Positions 45,292-56,500 are shown, counted from the stretch's first letter. The stretch: 64,000 nt of DNA from Sphingobacterium detergens (GCF_003610355.1 NZ_RAPY01000002.1:682001-746000); one strand, 5' to 3'. Notes: a model not told the origin generated them from the letters alone. Translations and numbers: made by a program.

Positions 45292-46974
45292 ATGAAAAAA
45301 ATAACCAATAAAATCGCGATAATGATGGTGTTTGCGGGGCTGCTGTCCGGATGCACCAAGTTTTTGGATCAGACACCTAATGGCGTACTGAGCTCCGACC
45401 AGGTAAAGGAACCCGAAAGATTACTGACAGCTACTTATGCAGCTTTAGGCAATGATCATTATGATGTGCCTTTTAGCTTATGGCCTTATGGTACAGTACG
45501 ATCTGATGATGCATATAAAGGCGGATCGGGACCGCAGGATATACAGACCTTCCATTTTCTTGAGGTTTCCAATAACGTCACGACCAATTTTGCTGAGGTG
45601 GATAAACTGTGGTTTCAGCTTTATGTCGCTGTTTCACGTGCCAATAACACCATCAAAACGATTCAGGAAATGAACAATTTTGATGGCAAGGAAGGGAAGT
45701 TGGCCGAAGCAAAATTCCTACGGGGGCACTTCTATTTTATGCTCAAAACGCTTTTTAAATATGTACCCTACATTGATGAAAATGTGCCGGTAGATAGCTA
45801 TGAGACTGTGTCAAATAGAGCATTGAGCAATGATGCACTCTGGCAAAAGATTGTCGATGATTTTCAATATGCAGTAGATCATTTGCCAGCTGTACAGACG
45901 GAAGTCGGTCGTGCAAATCGAATTGCGGCAGCAGCTTATCTTGCTAAAACATACTTGTACAAAGCCTATCGTCAGGATAACGAAGAACGCCATGCGGTAA
46001 CCGGAATCAATCAGGGAGATCTGGAAAAAGTATTGCAGAATGCAGACATCGTACTTGCATCAAACCATGCTCTTGAAGCAGATTTTGCCTTCAACTTTTT
46101 GCCGGGGAAATATGAAAATGGTACAGAAGCATTGTTTTCAATCCAATTTTCAAAAGATGATGGTACGAAATTCGGACGTGTGAATTTCTCGGATCTGCTC
46201 TCTGTTCCGATGGGACTGGGCTGTTGTGATTTCAATAAACCTAGCCAGAATTTGGTGAACGTATTCCGTACAACGGGAAAAGGGGTACCGCTGGATAATT
46301 ACAATACATTGAATAACTTCAATGCATCGGAAAAATACGACCCAAGACTATTCCATACGGTGGCAATTCCGGGATTACCTTATAAATATAATACCAAACG
46401 CATTTACGAGGAGAGCTGGAACCGTAATCCTGCGGACTATTCGGTGTATGCATCGTTGAAGGAGAATGTCGATCCAGATTGCGATTGTTTTGTTCCAATG
46501 GCACCATTCTTTGCAAATACAAAAAACCGTATTGTACTGCGAGTTGCCGATGTCTTATTGATGCGTGCTGAGGCGCTGATAGAATTGCACCGTTCCGCCG
46601 AAGCTTTGCCGCTGATCAACCAGCTGCGTATCCGTGCAAAAAATAGTGCCACCATGACGGGCTATGCAACGGATAAAATGTTGGTAGAAACCTATAAAAA
46701 TGGAGATAACATTATATGGAATGAAGAAAATGCACGGAAGGCTTTACGTGCGGAACGTCGTCTGGAATTAGCCATGGAAAATGGACGCTTCTTCGATCTG
46801 GTACGTTGGGGAATAGGAGAACAGACCATGAATGTTTATTATGAAACAGAGAAATCGCGTCGTTCTTATTATGCCTCAGCTCATTTTACAGCGAATAAGA
46901 GTGAATATTTGCCTATTCCGGAAGCACAAATCAGACTGAGCAAATACCTATACAAGCAGAATCCCGGATATTAA
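45292..46974 (+). CDS. SusD-type lipoprotein (fructan locus)
   Basis: About 560 residues from ATG 45292, which begins the lipoprotein signal MKKITNKIAIMMVFAGLLSGC. The longer open frame from 45226 adds 22 charged residues before it and is not preferred. SusD features include FLDQTPNGVLSSDQ, KFLRGHFYFMLKTLFKYVPYI, RVADVLLMRAEALIELH and RAERRLELAMENGRFFDLVRWG. It binds fructan at the cell surface as partner of the preceding SusC, like BT1762. Confidence 0.95.
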   Translation: MKKITNKIAIMMVFAGLLSGCTKFLDQTPNGVLSSDQVKEPERLLTATYAALGNDHYDVPFSLWPYGTVRSDDAYKGGSGPQDIQTFHFLEVSNNVTTNFAEVDKLWFQLYVAVSRANNTIKTIQEMNNFDGKEGKLAEAKFLRGHFYFMLKTLFKYVPYIDENVPVDSYETVSNRALSNDALWQKIVDDFQYAVDHLPAVQTEVGRANRIAAAAYLAKTYLYKAYRQDNEERHAVTGINQGDLEKVLQNADIVLASNHALEADFAFNFLPGKYENGTEALFSIQFSKDDGTKFGRVNFSDLLSVPMGLGCCDFNKPSQNLVNVFRTTGKGVPLDNYNTLNNFNASEKYDPRLFHTVAIPGLPYKYNTKRIYEESWNRNPADYSVYASLKENVDPDCDCFVPMAPFFANTKNRIVLRVADVLLMRAEALIELHRSAEALPLINQLRIRAKNSATMTGYATDKMLVETYKNGDNIIWNEENARKALRAERRLELAMENGRFFDLVRWGIGEQTMNVYYETEKSRRSYYASAHFTANKSEYLPIPEAQIRLSKYLYKQNPGY

Positions 46975-46999
46975 CTAACATACTAACCAATTTATACCA

Positions 47000-48112
47000 A
47001 TGAGAACATTAAAATATAACATCGGATTGGGGCTTATGCTTCTGTTTATAGGCTTGTTTTCAGCCTGTAAACAAGATGTTGGAAGCCCGCTTGATCTAAA
47101 TGCCGATGTGGACATCGTGTCTTTTAAAGTTGGTACCGCCATAGGGACGATAGATCAGCAGAAAGGCAGCATCAGTGTGTTGGTTCCAGCAGGAACAGAT
47201 CTATCAGCGCTTGCTCCTGTAATTGCATTGCCCAGTGAAGCGAGGGTATCTCCAACTTCGGGTCTGGCGCAAAATTTTTCCTTTTCTTCCACGACACCGG
47301 TCACCTATCGTGTGTATAACGGTAATTTGTATAATACTTACCAGGTTACTGTCAAAGAAATAAAGGCGGAAATAACGGCTTTTCGTATCGGAGACCGATC
47401 AGGACTAATTGATCAGCAAAATAAGCAAATCAAAATTTATCTGCCATTAGGAACAGACTTGAAAAGCCTCACACCATCTGTCGAGTTTACATCGGGAGCG
47501 AGCATTGCACCGGGACTGGGCGGATTTGTGAATCTGAATTCCCCAGTAAAATATACGCTTACCTATATGGGGCAAACATTTCAATATACCGTAACGGCCA
47601 TACTCGGCGAGGAGCCAAAGCAGGTACAGACAATTTATAATGGTGAAACTGTTGTGCCGCATTTCGATGGTTTGGGGGTAAGTGGGGTAGACTCACCTTA
47701 TGCTAATCCAAAAACGAAAGGGGCCAATACTACTCCTTTCTGTGCATCCTTTATCAGAGATGCTGAAACAGGTGCTGGCTGGCACGGTGGCGCATTATGG
47801 AATGCCAATAAGGTAAATATTAATCCTGCAGCGTACAACCGTTTCTCTATCATGGTATTAAAGGATGTGGAAGGGGATGTACAGCTGGAGATCCAATCCG
47901 ATGGCGAACAGAATAAAGATTGGCTACGGGCAAGGTATGTGAAAGCACATGTCGGTGAATGGCAGGAATTGATCTTTGAGGTTCCAGCTGGGAGAACAGC
48001 AAACATCAATAATATTCTTGTAATGCCACATGAACATCCCAACGGACAGCCAGTGGCTTTCCCGACCCAGCGGATGTATTGGGATGAATTAAAAGCACTG
48101 CCAAAAGAATAA
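47000..48112 (+). CDS. Surface glycan-binding lipoprotein (SusE position)
   Basis: The 370-residue protein has a lipobox FSAC at about residue 22. Two similar beta-sandwich repeats follow: DIVSFKVGTAIGTIDQQKGSISVLVPAGTDLSAL and EITAFRIGDRSGLIDQQNKQIKIYLPLGTDLKSL, the pattern of DUF5018-type domains. A C-terminal jelly-roll-like domain of about 150 residues is probably the sugar-binding part. It lies 25 bases after SusD, the place of BT1761, the levan-binding protein. Fructan binding is inferred from this position. Confidence 0.82.
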   Translation: MRTLKYNIGLGLMLLFIGLFSACKQDVGSPLDLNADVDIVSFKVGTAIGTIDQQKGSISVLVPAGTDLSALAPVIALPSEARVSPTSGLAQNFSFSSTTPVTYRVYNGNLYNTYQVTVKEIKAEITAFRIGDRSGLIDQQNKQIKIYLPLGTDLKSLTPSVEFTSGASIAPGLGGFVNLNSPVKYTLTYMGQTFQYTVTAILGEEPKQVQTIYNGETVVPHFDGLGVSGVDSPYANPKTKGANTTPFCASFIRDAETGAGWHGGALWNANKVNINPAAYNRFSIMVLKDVEGDVQLEIQSDGEQNKDWLRARYVKAHVGEWQELIFEVPAGRTANINNILVMPHEHPNGQPVAFPTQRMYWDELKALPKE

Positions 48113-48155
48113 CCGGAGTAGATAATTGGAATATGGTTTTATTAGGAGATTTTAA

Positions 48156-49760
48156 ATGAAAACTAACTTGTATTTATTTCCAGCATTATGCTATATGGCG
48201 TTGCTGACGAGCTGTAAAAGTGGGGATCAGCCCCTGCCTGTCAACAATCCTGATGACACCGCTTCGGTGGATCGGTCCACCTCCTGTACCATGGTACAGG
48301 AGACAGGTCTGTTTCAGACTTTCTATAAGCCGCAGCAAGGATTTGTCGGTGATCCAATGCCTTATTATAATGCCGATGACAAAAAGTATTATTTGTTCTA
48401 TCTCTACGAAAATGCAAATCGCCACCCGATCTATGTAACCAAAACCAGCGATTATGCAACTTTTGAAGGCTTTACGGAAATATTGCCCGCTGGCGCTAGC
48501 GGAAGTCAGGATGAATGGATTGGAACAGGTAGCTTTATGAAGAGAGGTCAGACCTATTACTGTTTTTATACTGGTCATAACGGTAACCTGAATCCGGCTG
48601 AAAAAGTGATGGTCGCAACATCGGCAGACCTGCTGAACTGGACGAAACAGCCTAGTGGGACAATACCGGCTGCTGTGGGCTATGACCAGAATAATTTTCG
48701 GGATCCGCATGTATACTGGGACGAAAGTCGTGGTAGCTATGTGATGCTGGTCACGACCCGTAAGGATGGCAAGGGGGCGATAGCACGGTATGTATCCACA
48801 GATCTGAACAGCTGGTCTATCATAGATCCTCTGCTAGCGACAGCAGCACCCGCAGTAGGTAAACAAGAGATTGAAACGGATGCTGAAATATTGGAATGTC
48901 CCGATATCTTTAAAATGGGCAGTAAATGGTATTTAACATTTTCACGAATCAACAGGGATGAGCACCGGAAGACTTTTTATCGAATTGCTGATTCGCCGGA
49001 TGGTCCCTGGAGGATCTGTCGTGATGCAGATGGTCATCATGAAACTTTCGATGGTTTATTTCTGTATGCTGGCAAGACGGCTACGGATGGAACGACACGC
49101 TATCTCTCAGGTTGGTGTTCAACAGGTCAGACGGTGAACAACAACAATGAATTACCTTGGTCAGGAAGTTTAATCTCGCATAAATTAGTTCAGGGACCGA
49201 CCGGGAGATTATATCCAACTATTCCTGCTGCAATAAACAATAAGTTTAATAAGGAACTGGCTTTTGAAAAGCTGAATGCCGTTGGAAATGTTTCTGAAAA
49301 TAATAAAACATACAGCATTACAGCACAGTCTGGCACCAGAAGTTATGCAAGATTCAACCGCAATACAGCTAGCGTTAAAATGTCGCTGACCATAGATGCT
49401 TCGCAATCAGATCATTTCGGTTTCTCTTTTGGTGCCTGTGACGATCCTTCGGAGCTGTATAGTATTGCCTTTGATCTGACGTCTTCAAACCGTTGGGGTA
49501 TGCCTGCATTATTTATGAATCGTGAAACGGGTCTCGGTGGAACAGCCGGTAAAACAGAACTTAATTTTACGCCGTTGATTGTACCCGCCAATAAGGTCTT
49601 TGATGTGAAAATTGTAATCGAGAAATCGATCTGTGTGGTTTATGTAAATAATAACGTTGCTTTTACCAATCGGATCTATAAAATGGATCAGAACCCATGG
49701 ACCATTTATGCCGATCAGGGTACGATTAAAGTCAATACAATGAAAGTCGAGAAATCATAA
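48156..49760 (+). CDS. GH32-type lipoprotein, divergent (candidate surface endo-fructanase)
   Basis: The 534-residue protein has a lipobox LLTSC (C20), which suggests a surface enzyme. It has a five-bladed propeller followed by a beta-sandwich from about residue 365. The three GH32 carboxylates can be placed in FVGDPMPY (D66, nucleophile), FRDPHVY (transition-state aspartate) and ECPDIF (acid/base glutamate), but the common WMNDPNG motif is absent. In the B. thetaiotaomicron locus the lipoprotein GH32 BT1760 is an endo-levanase; the position here is equivalent. Linkage preference (beta-2,6 or beta-2,1) cannot be read. Confidence 0.85.
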   Translation: MKTNLYLFPALCYMALLTSCKSGDQPLPVNNPDDTASVDRSTSCTMVQETGLFQTFYKPQQGFVGDPMPYYNADDKKYYLFYLYENANRHPIYVTKTSDYATFEGFTEILPAGASGSQDEWIGTGSFMKRGQTYYCFYTGHNGNLNPAEKVMVATSADLLNWTKQPSGTIPAAVGYDQNNFRDPHVYWDESRGSYVMLVTTRKDGKGAIARYVSTDLNSWSIIDPLLATAAPAVGKQEIETDAEILECPDIFKMGSKWYLTFSRINRDEHRKTFYRIADSPDGPWRICRDADGHHETFDGLFLYAGKTATDGTTRYLSGWCSTGQTVNNNNELPWSGSLISHKLVQGPTGRLYPTIPAAINNKFNKELAFEKLNAVGNVSENNKTYSITAQSGTRSYARFNRNTASVKMSLTIDASQSDHFGFSFGACDDPSELYSIAFDLTSSNRWGMPALFMNRETGLGGTAGKTELNFTPLIVPANKVFDVKIVIEKSICVVYVNNNVAFTNRIYKMDQNPWTIYADQGTIKVNTMKVEKS

Positions 49761-49825
49761 GAATTTTAGCTATTTTATTAGCAAAGGTACGGTGAAGATA
49801 ATGTGATATAAAAACTTAATAAGAT

Positions 49826-51334
49826 ATGAATAGAATAAAGAAATATGGAACCATCATGCTCTTTGCGAGTTTGTTGAGTTCGGCTTTTGCGCAAGTAGGA
49901 CAGCGAGACATGAATGAGCCTGTTGAAAAATACAGGCCGATCTATCATTTTACCCCCAAGCAGGGCTGGATGAATGATCCCAATGGAATGGTGTATCTTA
50001 ATGGAAATTACCATCTCTTTTTTCAGCATAACCCCGAAAAATCTGTTTGGGGTCCCATGCACTGGGGGCATGCCATTAGTAGGGATCTGATTCATTGGGA
50101 CGAACAAAAAATTGCTTTATATCCCGATAGCCTGGGGACGATCTTTTCGGGAAGTGCAGTGATTGATAAGAATAATACTGCTGGGTTTGGAAAAGGGGCT
50201 ATGGTCGCTATTTTTACGCATCACAACCATCAGGAGGAAGACCGAAAAACGGGCCTGCACCAAAATCAGAGTTTGGCCTATAGCCTGGATCAGGGAGCAA
50301 CCTGGACCAAATATAAAGGTAACCCAGTATTGCCAAATCCAGGAATCTGGGATTTTCGGGATCCAAAGGTGATGTGGTTCGAAAAATCAAAAAGCTGGAT
50401 TATGACTTTAGCGACCAAAGATTGCATCACCTTTTATTCATCCAAAGACTTAAAAGAGTGGAAAAAGGAGAGCGAATTTGGTAAGGAAGTGGGCGCACAT
50501 GGTGGAGTCTGGGAATGCCCTGACCTGATTCCAATGAAATATAACGGTGAAACCAAATGGGTATTATTGGTCAGCATCAATCCGGGAGGCCCCAATGGTG
50601 GTTCGGTAACACAATATTTTGTCGGTGATTTCGATGGACATCAATTTCAGCCCGCAGATACATCAGTCAAATGGTTAGATTGGGGGCCAGATAACTACGC
50701 TGGTGTAACCTGGAGCAATTTAGGAGAACGGCACCTGATGATCGGTTGGATGAGCAACTGGCAATATGCCAATGTGGTGCCAACGACGCGCTGGCGCTCA
50801 TCTTCGACAATCCCACGTGAATTGACTTTGCAAAAGGTAGATCAAAAATATTATGTAAGCAGCACAGCAGCACCCGAGGTGGCTAAAGCATTTCAGTCTG
50901 TAAAAAAATATCAGGCAAATCAATCAAAAGAACTAACGGTGCAAGAGCAGCTGCCACAAGCATTTCGGTTGGAGATCAATAAGCTAAAAGTACAGAATTT
51001 TAAACTTATTTTGTCTAATGCTGTTGGAAATGAGTTGGTTGTCGGTTATGACAAAGGTCAGGATGCCTATTATATTGATCGTTCAAAATCTGGCGAAATT
51101 GCTTTCAATGCAGATTTTCCAAAAAGAAGCATAGCGGGGCGACTATCCAATAGCGAAACATTATCATTAAGCCTATATATTGATGTCAGTTCCGTAGAGC
51201 TCTTTGCTGATAATGGATTAACCGCAATGACCAGCTTGTTTTTTCCGGAGGAACCAATGACTCGGATACGTATTGTGGGCGATAATAACTTAATATTTCG
51301 GGATGTAAACATTGCCACATTCAGGGACAAATAA
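49826..51334 (+). CDS. GH32 exo-beta-fructosidase (levanase/inulinase type)
   Basis: The 502-residue protein has a signal peptide ending at SAFAQ and no lipobox, so it should be periplasmic. The canonical GH32 motifs are intact: GWMNDPNG (nucleophile D51), FRDPKV (aspartate near 179) and WECPDL (acid/base glutamate near 230). A C-terminal beta-sandwich follows. It should release fructose from imported oligosaccharides for the sugar porter and fructokinase of the same operon. It is the last gene; its stop codon lies inside the foot of the terminator stem. Confidence 0.95.
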   Translation: MNRIKKYGTIMLFASLLSSAFAQVGQRDMNEPVEKYRPIYHFTPKQGWMNDPNGMVYLNGNYHLFFQHNPEKSVWGPMHWGHAISRDLIHWDEQKIALYPDSLGTIFSGSAVIDKNNTAGFGKGAMVAIFTHHNHQEEDRKTGLHQNQSLAYSLDQGATWTKYKGNPVLPNPGIWDFRDPKVMWFEKSKSWIMTLATKDCITFYSSKDLKEWKKESEFGKEVGAHGGVWECPDLIPMKYNGETKWVLLVSINPGGPNGGSVTQYFVGDFDGHQFQPADTSVKWLDWGPDNYAGVTWSNLGERHLMIGWMSNWQYANVVPTTRWRSSSTIPRELTLQKVDQKYYVSSTAAPEVAKAFQSVKKYQANQSKELTVQEQLPQAFRLEINKLKVQNFKLILSNAVGNELVVGYDKGQDAYYIDRSKSGEIAFNADFPKRSIAGRLSNSETLSLSLYIDVSSVELFADNGLTAMTSLFFPEEPMTRIRIVGDNNLIFRDVNIATFRDK

Positions 51335-51377
51335 TAAAACAAGCGGGCCTTTTTTTTTAAAGGCCCGCTTGTTTTAT
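51334..51377 (+). terminator. Terminator of the fructan operon
   Basis: A perfect 19-bp stem (51334-51352 and 51359-51377) with a T6 loop. It begins at the last base of the GH32 stop codon. Both arms end in A/T-rich tails, and no downstream gene is close. Confidence 0.85.
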
Positions 51378-51582
51378 GGCTTAATCTCATCGCAATCAGG
51401 TTACTATCACATTGTAAAATAAATACCTGATTAGCTAGAATAATTTTAAAGACTAGCTTCGATTTGATATATTTAACAGTTGTTTTGCGGGATGACAATT
51501 ACTAGACCTAATTTGTAACGCCAATTTACTTTTTAGCGAAGGCTCTTTTGCGATGAACTTTTATGTATAACACAATATAATA

Positions 51583-53421
51583 ATGACACTTAATTTTTTT
51601 AAATGGAAATGCGCAGCAGCAGTGGGAATGCTTTTGTGTATGACCGAGGGATCATTTGCCCAGACAAAATCAATACCTTATGAAGGTGTGCCCGGATGGA
51701 CCGAAAGCCAGAATAAAAGGATGGAATGGTTTAGAGAAGCACGTTTTGGACTTTTTATCCACTGGGGGCTGTATAGTGCAGCTGGGGGTAGTTTTGAAGG
51801 AAAGCAATATCCGCAACATTATGCCGAATGGATTCAGACCTGGGGGAAAATCCCCAGCAAGCAGTACGCTGCGGTGCTGAAACCAAAGTTCACCCTGCGT
51901 TCGTTTGAACCTAAAGCCTGGGCACGTTTGGCCAAAAAAGCAGGAATGAAATATATGGTATTGACTTCCAGACACCATGAAGGTTTTAGCCTATTTAATA
52001 GCCAGCAACCATACGCTGTAAAAAATGATATTACAGGAAGTGCCAACTTATCCCCAAAAGGCCGGGATTTATATAAAGAGATCATGACAGCATTCCGTCA
52101 GGAAGGACTGAAAGTAGGTGCTTATTATTCTTTACTCGATTGGCAGCATCCAGATTCTTACGAAGCTTTTAATCTGAATCCTAACACAGATAATCATCAA
52201 CCTGATCATAACCGTTACAAGGAGTATCTCTATGGACAGGTCAAAGAACTTGCTCAGAATTATGGTCAGCTGGATATGCTATGGCCCGACTTTAGCAGCA
52301 AACAGCACCAAGGTGAGGCTTGGGGAACAAAACGCATGTTGACAGATCTGATCAAATGGCAGCCCAATATCATTATCAACAATCGGTTTTGGGATGGGTT
52401 AGAAAACAAAAATGGTGATATTGGAACCCCTGAAAAATATATTCCACCAACAGGGCTTCCGGGGATGGATTGGGAGGTTAGTCATACCATGAACGAAAGT
52501 TATGGCTATAGTGCACACGATCAAAATTGGAAGAGCTTTCCTAAAATCATGCAATTATTTGTAGAAACGGTAAGCAAAGGCGGTAATTTTCTGCTCAATG
52601 TAGGACCGGATGGGGATGGAGCCATTCCCGCACCAGCAATTAGAATTATGGAGCGTATAGGTGACTGGATGCAGGTCAATAAGGAGGCAATCTATGGTAC
52701 TAAAGCAAGCCCTTTTCAGGCATTGGACTGGGGTTATTGCACCCAAAAAGAAGGTAAATTGTATTTACATATATTTGATCGACCTGCCAGCGGAAAAATT
52801 GATCTACCGATCAAAAACAAAGTCAAAGTCGCCTATGCGATGGCAAGCCCTAAAACCAAGCTGAATGTTACGATAGATAAGGGAAGACCTGTGATTCCGG
52901 TTGATGTTTTTGACATAGAAAAAGGACCGAAGGTAATTGTTGTCGAAATTCAGGGCAAACCGGATGTGGAAGAGAATTTGACGCAAACTCAGGCGGATGG
53001 GCGTATTGTGATGAATGCAAATAACGCTAAATTGCAAGATGGAAAAGGCCTTAAAATCATTGGTGCAACGACACATGATCCCAATCGTCCAAATGCCATC
53101 GGACAATGGAAAGATAGCAATGACCGGATCTATTGGGACATCAAAATCCAAAAACCGGGTAAATACCGTGTATTGATCAGTTATTTGCCAAATGCAAAAC
53201 ACAAAGGTAAGGTGATACTTTCGGCACTTGGACAGCAGCTTCCATTTGCTTTTGGGGCAGAAAATGGAACAGGATTTAAAGAAGTGGAACTGGGTATGGT
53301 GGAAGTATCGCAGCAGGTTATTGGCGAACCGAGCACCAGGGTAACATTACAGGCAGCGGCAATTGAAGGTGATATGTTACCAGAAATTGCATCGCTTACG
53401 TTGGTGCCAGTGCAGGAATAA
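51583..53421 (+). CDS. GH29 alpha-L-fucosidase
   Basis: The 612-residue protein has a signal peptide ending near SFAQ. The TIM-barrel N-terminal domain contains ARFGLFIHWGLYSAAGG, YMVLTSRHHEGFSLF and GQLDMLWPDFS (nucleophile aspartate after WP), then NESYGYSAHD. C-terminal beta-sandwich regions follow, with a CBM-like segment from about residue 470 (KDSNDRIYWDIKIQKPGKYRVL). GH29 enzymes are retaining fucosidases. The gene stands alone between two terminators. It is probably controlled by the convergent HTCS, whose SusC/SusD pair could import fucose-containing glycans. Confidence 0.93.
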   Translation: MTLNFFKWKCAAAVGMLLCMTEGSFAQTKSIPYEGVPGWTESQNKRMEWFREARFGLFIHWGLYSAAGGSFEGKQYPQHYAEWIQTWGKIPSKQYAAVLKPKFTLRSFEPKAWARLAKKAGMKYMVLTSRHHEGFSLFNSQQPYAVKNDITGSANLSPKGRDLYKEIMTAFRQEGLKVGAYYSLLDWQHPDSYEAFNLNPNTDNHQPDHNRYKEYLYGQVKELAQNYGQLDMLWPDFSSKQHQGEAWGTKRMLTDLIKWQPNIIINNRFWDGLENKNGDIGTPEKYIPPTGLPGMDWEVSHTMNESYGYSAHDQNWKSFPKIMQLFVETVSKGGNFLLNVGPDGDGAIPAPAIRIMERIGDWMQVNKEAIYGTKASPFQALDWGYCTQKEGKLYLHIFDRPASGKIDLPIKNKVKVAYAMASPKTKLNVTIDKGRPVIPVDVFDIEKGPKVIVVEIQGKPDVEENLTQTQADGRIVMNANNAKLQDGKGLKIIGATTHDPNRPNAIGQWKDSNDRIYWDIKIQKPGKYRVLISYLPNAKHKGKVILSALGQQLPFAFGAENGTGFKEVELGMVEVSQQVIGEPSTRVTLQAAAIEGDMLPEIASLTLVPVQE

Positions 53422-53474
53422 GTTACTTAGATAAGTACAATTGTGCCAGCTGTTTTTAACCGTTGGGCGAAAGT

Positions 53475-53510
53475 AGCCCCGGCAAATATATCTTGTCGGG
53501 GCTGTTTTTT
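53475..53510 (+). terminator. Terminator of the GH29 gene
   Basis: An 11-bp GC-rich stem (AGCCCCGGCAA with TTGTCGGGGCT, one G-T pair) is followed by GTTTTTTG. It lies 53 bases after the GH29 stop. Confidence 0.85.
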
Positions 53511-53596
53511 GTTGCAAAACGTAAGCAGTAGTTACCTTCACTTGGTTCCCAATTTTCTTATAGCAATAAATACCGGAGGTAAAAATTGGGTTCCGT

Positions 53597-56500
53597 TTAT
53601 TGTTTACTGTGTTCGATTATATACGTACTCGGTGGCATTCCATAATGTTTATGAAAATCTCTGGAAAAATTTGATTGTACGGTATAACCTACCATCGTGG
53701 AGATCTGTGTAATATTATATTCTTTCTGGGTAAGCAGTTCGGCCGCCTTTTTTAAACGTGATATGTTAATCAGTTCATTTGGCGTCAGATCAGAGAGCCC
53801 CTTAATTTTACGATATAAAGTCGGACGGCTCATATTCATTAACTTAGCAAGTTCTTCGACATTTAGATCGATATCTGAGATATTGTCATAAATTACGGTA
53901 TTGAGCAAACTTATAAAGTCTTTATCAGGTGCGGAAACATTAATTTCGGCTAAATGTGCACTTGGAGAGTTGGTAAAGTAATTTTTAATTATTTTTCGAT
54001 TGTTTAAAATATTACGTAGCTGTACCATTAAAAATTCCATGGAAAAAGGCTTTTCAATATAAGCATCTGCCCCGATCTTCAGCCCTTGAATTTTAGCATC
54101 CAGTGCATTTTTTGCGGTCAGGAATATTACTGGAATATGGCTGTAGAGAATATCTGTCTTAATGCGCTTACATAGTGCAATGCCATCCATAATAGGCATC
54201 ATGATATCTGTCAGAACAAGCTGTACATTGTCGCGGTCCAATATCTCAAGAGCTTCAGCTCCATTGTTAGCTCTTAGGATGGTATAGTTTATTTTGAGTT
54301 CCTTGTTGAGGTAGGCGAGTATTTCCTTATTGTCTTCAACGATAAGAATCACCGGTTTTTCAGTAGCTTCCTCCTCTTTGGTGTACATTCCACGTTCTTC
54401 AGTCCTGTAATTTTCTTCGAGAAAAGGTTTGATATCGAGCGACTGTTCCTGAAAGATAGGAAGTGAAAGTAGAAAAATATTTCTGTGTTCTTCGGTATAA
54501 ACTAGCGATAAGGAACCCTGATGAAGCTCCACAAGTGAGCGGGAGAGTGGAAGACCAATGCCAGTACCAGTATCTTTATCAGACTCATTAAGGCGATAAA
54601 ATGGCTCAAAGATCTTTTCTCTTTTGTCAAAAGGGATGATTTCGCCATCGTTTCGAAACTCTATATTAAACATGATATCATCACTGTTGAAGGGAAGCAG
54701 TTTGATATGTACATGATTGTCGGCGTATTTTATGCCATTATGAATTAAATTTGTGAGAATTTTGCGCAGAGCCTCTTCATCTACAAAGGCTGTTAGTGTA
54801 ACACGGGGCAAAGAAAGATCATAATGCAGCAGTTTTTCTTTTGCCAGGGAGTTCAAATCATTGAATACATCGGACAACAAACTGTTGATATCCGTTTTAG
54901 TGAAAATAAGGCTCATATTATTTGTTTCTGCTTTTCTGAAATCTAAAAGTTGATTGGTGAGACGGATAAGCCTGCTGGTATTTTTCTCCATAAGAGCAAG
55001 ATCACTCGCTGTTTCGCTATCCGTGAATTGTTGTGTGCGGATGAGTTTCTCGAGTGGCATTTTTATTAAAGTCAATGGCGTCCGGATCTCATGGGCGAGA
55101 TTGGTGAAAAATTCAAGCTTAAGATTATATACTTCTTGTTCTTTTTTACGTTCATAGTTGTCCATTTTCTGGGCATTATTTGCCTTAATAAGCAGGAAGT
55201 AATATCTTAAAATCAACAAAACAATGGTGCTAACAGCGAAGAAATAAGCAAAGTATGCCCATGAAGACAACCACCAAGGGGGAGACACTACAATACGCAG
55301 TTCTTTTTCAGTTGGATTCCATATTCCATTATTGTTAGCCCCTTTAAATCTAAAGGTATAGGTTCCGGGAGGAAGTTTATTGTAATATATCCTTTGGTTG
55401 CCTGTAATATCCGTCCAGCCCTTATCATACCCCTCCATGATATAACGATAGGCATTGCTTTTTGGGGAAACAAAGCTCAAGGCTGCGATATTAAAACTGA
55501 TATTGGAACTGTTATAGGACAGTTGAATCTCTTTTGATAGCGAGATGGATTGTTTCAGTATGCCATTTTCACGAACTGGTATGCTTTCGTTGTTGATCTG
55601 AATGTCACTAATGAATATAGGTGGAATAAAGCTATTCTTAATGGATTTTGTTGGGTTAAAGCTTACCATTCCCTTTATGGTACCAAAATATAATGTGCCG
55701 TCCTTATCTTTAAATGCTGAATTATAGTTAAACTGATCCGCGGGAAGCCCGTCTCTCGATGTATAGATGACCATATGGGGGATATTTCCGTCCAGTCTGA
55801 CCAATCCACCACCTGTTGATATCCAAATACTGTTATTATCGTCTTCCAGTACTTTAAATACTTGATTGGAAGGTAAACCCGATTCGGTCAGATAGTTGGT
55901 GAAACGCCCGTCACGACGGTATTTTGAAAGACCACTTTCGGTACAAAACCAGAGATTTTTTTTGCTATCTTCAAATAAACCGTTGACGTAATTATTGACG
56001 AGCGTATTGCGCTTACCTTGTTCGGAGCTTAAATGTTGTATTTCGCCTGTACCGCGATTATATTGGTAGACTCCACTGCCATACGTATTGACCCAAAGTA
56101 TACCATATTCGTCTTCGTAAATTCCTTGTATCCAGGCTTTAATGGGGAGGAGGTCAAAATTGTCATTGTGTTTATTGTAGCCATATAATGCGCGGTCTGT
56201 TCCTACAAACATGCTGTTGTCTCTGGACTTAAAGATGCAAACGGCGAAGCTGCTTTGCAAGGGACCTCTACCGATGCGGTCGTAGTGCTTTTTTAATTCT
56301 CCGGTCTTTACGTCGAGTATATCCAGTCCATGTGTTGTGGAGCCTACCCAGAGTTCATCGCCGATTGTTGCCAGGCCATGGACATTGTTATGCGCAATAC
56401 TTCCCTTTTTTCCATTGGCAACAAAATGCTGAATCTGTTGTGTTTGAGCATCTATTTTGTTTAGACCACCATCTTCTGTACCTATCCAGAAATTTCCATA

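Noticed and set aside
48186..48710. A 174-codon minus-strand open frame
   Set aside because: It is the shadow of the GH32 lipoprotein gene, which has clear catalytic motifs.
53548..53590. Inverted repeat CCCAATTTT / AAAATTGGG as the HTCS terminator
   Set aside because: The loop is 25 bases, the stem is A/T rich and no T-run follows on the minus strand.
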